This document shows, in pieces, positions 59,127 to 64,000 of a stretch of DNA of 64,000 bases. Origin of the DNA: TMP-86 sp031394735. GTDB taxonomy: Bacteria; Pseudomonadota; Gammaproteobacteria; Steroidobacterales; Steroidobacteraceae. Where the stretch lies: contig JANMXI010000263.1 in NCBI GenBank assembly GCA_031394735.1, forward strand, positions 1 through 64,000, written 5' to 3'. Under the pieces are notes generated by a model. That model saw nothing but the letters and a program-made list of their open reading frames with translations. It did not search any database and was not told the DNA's origin. The position numbers and the translations under genes are program-made. How positions within the stretch are numbered: the first letter of the stretch is position 1; each line of letters begins with the position of its first letter.

Positions 59127-60368
59127 ATGTTGTTGAACCTGGATCGAGCGCGGCAGAAGATGGACGAACTGGGGCTCGACGCGCTGGTCGCGTCCTCTGC
59201 ACGCAATGTTTACTACGCCTCCGGCTTCTGGACCCGGATCTCCGAATGGGGATTTCAGGAGAACCAGGCCGCCGTGATCATTCCCCGGGACACTGCCACG
59301 CCTGCGGTGCTGGTGGTGCCGGAGTTCGCGATTGCCGGACTTCTGGAGACTCCGACCTGGATCCCTCAGGTTCGCACCACCGAATTTCTCAATACTTCGT
59401 ATGTAGCGCACGAGCCCGAACCGGTGCGACTCGACCCGCTGCAGGCGGACATCGAAAAGCTGTATCAACAAAAAGTGCAGGGTTCGCTGGCCCCAGACAT
59501 CGTCGCGGGCACCCGCGATGCCATTGCCGAATCAGGACTTGCGAACGCGCGGATCGGCTTCGACGATCTGCGGCTCGCCCAGCACGTCAGTGCCGGGTTG
59601 GCAGGACTTCAGGCGGTGGACGGTCATGACGCCTGGCTCGATATCCGCAAGGTCAAGACGGCGCAGGAAATTGAGTTTCTTCGCACCGGCGCGGCGATCA
59701 ACGAAGCCGCCCTGCTGGACATCCTGCCCGTCATCCGCCCCGGCGTGCAGTGGAAGGAAATCGCGACCCGCTTTCGCAATCACGTGCAGGCGGCCGGCGC
59801 CACCGTGATGTCGGCGCAGAAGGCGCTGCAATTCGGCGCCGAGTACGGCGGCGTGTACTTTCCGGACCTGATGTTCGCCGACAACGATTGGCGCGTACGT
59901 GCAGGCCAGACCATCATCTTCGAATCCTGGGGCACCTACTCCAACTACGCGTTTGACGTTTCGCGCACGGTGCACATCGGCAAGCCTTCCGACGAGTACG
60001 CACGCATCTGCGCGACGATCTCGGCGGCGCAGCAAGAAGCGGTGAAGCATTTACGCGCCGGCATCACGACGCATGAGGCGTGGTCGAAAGTCAGCAAGAT
60101 CGCGTATGCCATGGACGTGCCGACGCCCAAGAAGACGTTGGTGTTCTTTCACAGCATCGGCCTGGATATCATCGAACTGCCGAGCAAGTACCCTGCCTTC
60201 GGACGGGTCAAGGACTTCGTGCTGGAAGAAAATACGGTCGTCAATTTTGAATATCTATACTTCGGCCACTCCGTGGCGCCGTACCACTTGGAGAGCAGTT
60301 ACCTGATCAAGCGCGACGGCGCGGAGTGCCTGCATACACTGCCGCACGAACTGTTTGTCCTGGAGTGA
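59127..60368 (+). CDS. M24-fold protein, second paralogue
   Basis: A 413-residue creatinase/prolidase-fold protein. The N-terminal domain reads LVASSARNVYYASGFWTRIS. The metal-site residues are E266 (IIFESWG), D277 (FDVSRT), H342 (FHSIGLD), E375 (VNFEYLYF) and E389 (HLESSYL). As in the other two paralogues the first Asp is Glu and the HExP His is replaced (DIIELP), although this copy keeps Glu at the fourth ligand. It stands alone on the plus strand, convergent with an SDR gene. Confidence 0.87.
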   Translation: MLLNLDRARQKMDELGLDALVASSARNVYYASGFWTRISEWGFQENQAAVIIPRDTATPAVLVVPEFAIAGLLETPTWIPQVRTTEFLNTSYVAHEPEPVRLDPLQADIEKLYQQKVQGSLAPDIVAGTRDAIAESGLANARIGFDDLRLAQHVSAGLAGLQAVDGHDAWLDIRKVKTAQEIEFLRTGAAINEAALLDILPVIRPGVQWKEIATRFRNHVQAAGATVMSAQKALQFGAEYGGVYFPDLMFADNDWRVRAGQTIIFESWGTYSNYAFDVSRTVHIGKPSDEYARICATISAAQQEAVKHLRAGITTHEAWSKVSKIAYAMDVPTPKKTLVFFHSIGLDIIELPSKYPAFGRVKDFVLEENTVVNFEYLYFGHSVAPYHLESSYLIKRDGAECLHTLPHELFVLE

Positions 60369-60392
60369 TCCGCGGTGCGATCGCTCGTCGCT

Positions 60393-61145
60393 CTATTGGG
60401 CGGTGAACCCGCCATCGACGCTCAACACCGCACCCTGGCATAGCGTCGAGTCATCCGACGCAAAGAACAGAATCGCGCCGGCGACTTCCTCGGGCCGGCC
60501 CATGCGGCCGATCGGCATCACCCCCCGCAGCATCGCCTGCGCTTGTTGCTGATCGGGCATGAGCTTGGTCCATCGCTCCATCATCGGCGTCTGAATGACC
60601 CCCGGGCAGACGCAGTTGATGCGCACGCCGGACTTTGCCAGCTCGATCGCCATGTCGCGCGTGAAGACCACGAGGCCGCCCTTGGCGCTGCCATAGGCCG
60701 TGGACAGAGGGAAACCGACCAGTCCATTGAGCGATGAAACGTTGACGACGCTGCCGGACCCACGCGCAACCATGTGCGGCACCACGTGCTTGCACAGCAT
60801 CCACGGCCCTTTCAGATCCGTCTCCAGCACCATGTCCCATTCGTCAGAGGTGGTTTCGTTGTAGGCGCGGTTCAGCTCGGAACCGGCGTTGTTGACCAGC
60901 ACGTCAATCTGACCCCAGAGCTGCAGTGCGCGCTCGGCGATCGCAATCGCGCTGGCTTCCTTTCGCACATCGCATTCGATGGCGGCCGCATTCGCGCCGA
61001 GTTCCCCGGACAGCGCTTCAGCTGCGGAAGCGTTGCGATCAGCGATGAGCACCTTGCCGCCCTCGGCAATGAAGCGTCTGGCAGTAGCCTCGCCGATGCC
61101 GCTTGCGCCGCCGGTGATGATGCTGATCTTGTTCTGTAATCTCAT
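60393..61145 (-). CDS. Short-chain dehydrogenase
   Basis: A 250-residue classical SDR: ITGGASGIGEATARRF near residue 9, LVNNAGSELNRAYNE, the catalytic NVSSLNGLVGFPLSTAYGSAK and the end CQGAVLSVDGGFTAQ. It is of the 3-oxoacyl-ACP reductase/diol-dehydrogenase type. It follows the third M24 gene by 10 bases and probably shares its mRNA. Start 61145 was chosen because upstream residues in the same frame overlap the M24 gene. Confidence 0.88.
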   Translation of the reverse strand: MRLQNKISIITGGASGIGEATARRFIAEGGKVLIADRNASAAEALSGELGANAAAIECDVRKEASAIAIAERALQLWGQIDVLVNNAGSELNRAYNETTSDEWDMVLETDLKGPWMLCKHVVPHMVARGSGSVVNVSSLNGLVGFPLSTAYGSAKGGLVVFTRDMAIELAKSGVRINCVCPGVIQTPMMERWTKLMPDQQQAQAMLRGVMPIGRMGRPEEVAGAILFFASDDSTLCQGAVLSVDGGFTAQ

Positions 61146-61155
61146 TGCACGCTCA

Positions 61156-62418
61156 CTAGTTGGTTTCGATGAGGGCGAGAGGATAGCGGTAGATGCTTTC
61201 AGCCCCGCCCTCGCCGATGACAAAGACGTTTTCCATGTGCGAAGGCCCCAGGCGACTGCCAAAGTACAGGCAGTCGAAACTCAAGACCATCGACGGCTCG
61301 ATCGTGAATCCTTCCACCGCTGCATGCATGCCCGTTGCGGGATAGCGCACGGGACTCTCCAAGGGCACACGGCCGATCGAGTGGACGATCATCAACAATT
61401 TGCCGGGGGCATCGAGTTCGCGTGCGATGCCGCGCCGGACCGACTCGCAGATCTCCGACGTGTTGGCGCCCACCTTGAGTTTTGCGGCGACTTCCTCGAA
61501 GCAGCGTTGCACCAACGCATGCTGCTCGCGGTACTCAGGCGAGGCCTTGCCCAGGTGTGCCGTGCGATTGATGTCGATCCAGATGTTTTGGTATTTGCCC
61601 TGGGTTTCGAGAATCGCGATCTCCCCGCCCGTGAACGGCGTATCGAAGCGGGTTCGGAACAAATCGGGTTTGAAAATTGCATCGTAACTGCCGCCGAACA
61701 ACATCGGACTGCCGGGGAGCGGATCGATGCCCTCATCGATCATGAAGTGCGCCACGGAATTCTCCACCTCCGCCCAGGAGCGCCCGATGGCAAGCTGGTT
61801 CACCGTATGCTGCATGACCCGGTCAGCCTTTTCACCGCTCTTGCGAAACACCGCAATTTCTTCCGGGGTCTTGATCGATCTGGCGGCCATGATCAAATCC
61901 AGGCCGTCCGCGTAACGTTGCCCGCTTCGGCCGCTTATCTGCAGTGCGACCCGCATGTCATCAAACATGACCAGCTGGTCACGAAGACCATAGTGGTGCA
62001 GACAGGCAGCGATGCCGCTGATGATATCGGGCGCGCAATGACCTTCGACCTGCCGGACTATCCCCTCAAGTTCGCAGGCTAAGTCCTCAGCGAGCGCCAG
62101 ATGGGCGTCCTGGGATCGTGCGGTTGCGCAAAAATTGAGAAAGTCGAACGTCCGGAGCCGCTCATAGAAAACCGCCGCGCCCTGACGTGCAGCCACCACC
62201 AGACTGATCAGACTGGCTTCGGGCAAAAAGAGGCTCACCGGCAGTGATGCGTCGGCGGGAATGAAGACTGCCGCGATCGGCTCGGGCAGTCTCCAGCCAT
62301 CCATCACCGATTCGAACCCGGTGCTGTAGGAGACATGTTCGGCATTGGACAGCACCAACGCAGCCACGCCCGACGCCGCCAGTCGTTCTCTCAGCCGCGC
62401 TATCTTGAGTTCATGCAA
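61156..62418 (-). CDS. M24-fold protein, third paralogue
   Basis: A 420-residue creatinase/prolidase-fold protein. The N-terminal domain reads LVLSNAEHVSYSTGFESVMD. The metal-site residues are E271 (AILETQG), D282 (WIDINRT), H346 (VHSIGR), D382 (LSFDCLYF) and E396 (HMENVFV). The His of HExP is replaced (VPLESP). It is closer to the first paralogue (57705) than to the second. It is transcribed toward the SDR gene and separated from the TonB receptor by a terminator. Confidence 0.87.
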   Translation of the reverse strand: MHELKIARLRERLAASGVAALVLSNAEHVSYSTGFESVMDGWRLPEPIAAVFIPADASLPVSLFLPEASLISLVVAARQGAAVFYERLRTFDFLNFCATARSQDAHLALAEDLACELEGIVRQVEGHCAPDIISGIAACLHHYGLRDQLVMFDDMRVALQISGRSGQRYADGLDLIMAARSIKTPEEIAVFRKSGEKADRVMQHTVNQLAIGRSWAEVENSVAHFMIDEGIDPLPGSPMLFGGSYDAIFKPDLFRTRFDTPFTGGEIAILETQGKYQNIWIDINRTAHLGKASPEYREQHALVQRCFEEVAAKLKVGANTSEICESVRRGIARELDAPGKLLMIVHSIGRVPLESPVRYPATGMHAAVEGFTIEPSMVLSFDCLYFGSRLGPSHMENVFVIGEGGAESIYRYPLALIETN

Positions 62419-62437
62419 TCACGTCACTCCGAGAAAC

Positions 62438-62461
62438 AAAAGCCGGCTTACGCCGGCTTTT
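62438..62461 (-). terminator. Terminator between the TonB receptor and M24 genes
   Basis: AAAAGCCGGC (62438-62447) and GCCGGCTTTT (62452-62461) form a perfect 10-bp inverted repeat with a 4-base loop. On the minus strand it is followed by TTTTGTTT, so it ends the receptor transcript 23 bases after its stop. The plus side also has T residues, so it may be weakly bidirectional. Confidence 0.85.
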
Positions 62462-62483
62462 GAATGCGATATAGGTCGCCACT

Positions 62484-64000
62484 CTAGAACTTGTATCCCA
62501 CCTGTATTCCCAGCTCGCGCGGCGGGCCATGCCGCGAGAAATTCCATAGGGTCGCAACCGGATTGGCTGCCACTCGGTAGACCCGGTCCGTCAGGTTCTT
62601 GCCGTACAGGGTAAGCTCCAGCTTGTCGGAAGCGCTCTTCCACGACAGGTTCGCATTCAGCAAGGTGCGCGATTGGCCCTGCGTAAGGGCCTTTGGGATG
62701 ACGATGGGGTTGCCGTTGGCATCCGCACCCTGCGCGTTGGCCGGGAAAGGATTGGTCTCGAACTCACTCATGTAGTGCATGTTGACGCTATACGTCAGCG
62801 AAGCCGCACTCGCCAAGTTCTGAATGAACGTCGCGGTGGCGCCGGCGGTCACATTCGGCGAGTAGGGCACGGGAAGCCCGGAAAAGTCGAAGCGCCGCGG
62901 GTCGCCGGTCAGCCCCAGCGGCACCGGATCGGCAAAGGGATTGTACGAATCGTACTTGTGATCCAAAAGGCCGAGAAACGCGTCGAAGCGAACTTGGGGA
63001 TGCGGCACGTACGTGGCTTCGATCTCGGCGCCCTTGGCCGTGCTCGAGCCCTCGTTAACCGACCGCGTCTCCTGGAAATTGTTGCCCGCGGCATCCTTGA
63101 AGGGGACCACCGTGTCACGCTGCAGGTTCTTGTACTTGGTCTGGAACAACGCCACGTTCAAGCGCAGCTTGCCATCCAACATGTCGGTCTTGAGGCCGAA
63201 CTCCAGGTTCTTGTTCTCTTCACTCTTGTACGGTGCGCAGGACGTGACCGAACCGCAAGTCTCGGAGAAGCCGCCGGACACGAAGCCCGTGGAGTAGCTC
63301 ACGTAGGTCAGCAGGTGCTGCGCCCAGTGATAGTCGAATACCACACGATAGGTATCGGCACTGAAGGATTTGTTGGCCCTGATGTTGTTGCCGAAGGCGG
63401 ATTCAGGCAGCGGATTTGTGAACGGGCCTTGGTATTGCGTGATGTCGATGAAATTGCTCACCGGGTTCGCGAGGGTGCCCAGGCTCAGCCGATGGAAGTC
63501 CTTCTTGTCCTGCGTGTGGCGGAAACCCGCCGTCAGCTTGGCCTTGTCCGTGAGGTCATAGGAGCCGTCCGCGTATACCGCCCAGTTCTTGCGATTTTGG
63601 ATGGTGTTCTGGATCTCGAAACGGTCACGATAGAATTCGCCCGCGGGACCGGCCAACGGCAGGAAGAAGCCGAGGCTGCCAAACACCACGAATTCTACGT
63701 CTTCCTTGAAGTAGACGGCACCGGTGGTGAAATTGAAGGGGCCCTTGAACTGGCTGGTCAGGCGAACTTCCTGCTGAAATTGCTTGCGCTTGGAATTGCG
63801 ACTCGCGTCGTACAGGGAGGTATACGCCTCGCCGGTGTAGGTGCTGGCGAGGATTTCGTCCTGCTTGCGATAGCCGGAAATCGACTTGAGTTCATATTGG
63901 CCCAGCTTGAAGGTCTGGGTGTAATAAACGCCCTTCGCGTCGACTTGGTGGCCAGCGGGGATATCGATGGCCGCATTGGAGGTGTACGACTGGCCGGTGT
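62484..64000 (-). CDS. TonB-dependent receptor, C-terminal part (5' end outside window)
   Basis: The open frame continues to the window edge, giving about 505 residues of barrel. Strand repeats such as SISGYRKQDEILASTYTGEA, YDLTDKAKLTAGFRHTQDKK and YHWAQHLLTYVSYSTGFVSG alternate with loops. The end ELGIQVGYKF is a proper C-terminal beta-signal (final Phe). The sequence resembles the receptor at 45091 (shared YTGEAYTS/YTGTAPVN, FRHTQDKK and ISRGYKAGG-like blocks). It precedes the third M24 gene, mirroring the pairing of the other receptor with the regulon. Confidence 0.92.
   Translation of the reverse strand, partial: TGQSYTSNAAIDIPAGHQVDAKGVYYTQTFKLGQYELKSISGYRKQDEILASTYTGEAYTSLYDASRNSKRKQFQQEVRLTSQFKGPFNFTTGAVYFKEDVEFVVFGSLGFFLPLAGPAGEFYRDRFEIQNTIQNRKNWAVYADGSYDLTDKAKLTAGFRHTQDKKDFHRLSLGTLANPVSNFIDITQYQGPFTNPLPESAFGNNIRANKSFSADTYRVVFDYHWAQHLLTYVSYSTGFVSGGFSETCGSVTSCAPYKSEENKNLEFGLKTDMLDGKLRLNVALFQTKYKNLQRDTVVPFKDAAGNNFQETRSVNEGSSTAKGAEIEATYVPHPQVRFDAFLGLLDHKYDSYNPFADPVPLGLTGDPRRFDFSGLPVPYSPNVTAGATATFIQNLASAASLTYSVNMHYMSEFETNPFPANAQGADANGNPIVIPKALTQGQSRTLLNANLSWKSASDKLELTLYGKNLTDRVYRVAANPVATLWNFSRHGPPRELGIQVGYKF

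Noticed and set aside
1..64000. tRNA, rRNA, CRISPR array, transposase or phage genes
   Set aside because: I looked for cloverleaf ends, spaced direct repeats, DDE or serine recombinase motifs and terminal inverted repeats and saw none; XerD is chromosomal.

Overview
The window comes from a high-GC proteobacterial chromosome, most likely a gammaproteobacterium of the Steroidobacter/Nevskia kind. This is inferred from the gene complement (FdxA, DsbC, XerD, ZapE, a 1,600-residue NAD-glutamate dehydrogenase, TonB receptors, many Rieske oxygenases and short-chain dehydrogenases); no rRNA or other phylogenetic marker is present. I saw no tRNA, rRNA, CRISPR array, insertion sequence or prophage gene.

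Left part (1-24 kb): two toxin-antitoxin-like modules (a nucleotidyltransferase pair cut by the window edge, and a brnTA locus whose toxin is frameshifted), then housekeeping genes: a zinc-ribbon Nudix hydrolase, fdxA, dsbC, xerD, an acyltransferase, a fatty-acid-oxidation block (thiolase, short-chain dehydrogenase, ETF-quinone oxidoreductase), zapE, maiA-like, the large glutamate dehydrogenase and gpmA. A looser region follows: a Tat-exported amidase, a DUF899 gene beside a truncated DUF899 copy, two ArsR-type regulators, and a TetR/enoyl-CoA hydratase pair.

Right part (24-64 kb): a large catabolic region. It holds two Rieske oxygenase alpha subunits, a [2Fe-2S] ferredoxin, a Rieske ferredoxin, a P450, two PQQ dehydrogenases, E1-alpha, E1-beta and E2 of a 2-oxoacid (acetoin-type) dehydrogenase, an HMG-CoA-synthase-like/DUF35 fusion beside an SCP2-type thiolase, a PECR-like reductase, a carboxymuconolactone-decarboxylase-like protein, several dimeric alpha-beta-barrel proteins, three M24-fold proteins with altered metal ligands, and two TonB receptors. 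Most of these units start next to copies of one palindrome, AAACAGTC-NN-GACTGTTT (25306, 37114, 59024; variants at 47812 and 48093), and three copies lie 19-20 nt upstream of a -10 box. This looks like one regulon for degrading an unidentified compound that needs ring or terminal oxygenation, alcohol oxidation and CoA-dependent cleavage. The substrate cannot be read from the sequence.

Inside that region (27.5-31.5 kb) is a separate thiamine-salvage operon: a TPP riboswitch followed by a TonB receptor, a thiamine-binding protein, a PnuC-family transporter and a small-molecule kinase. Several nearby enzymes use TPP.
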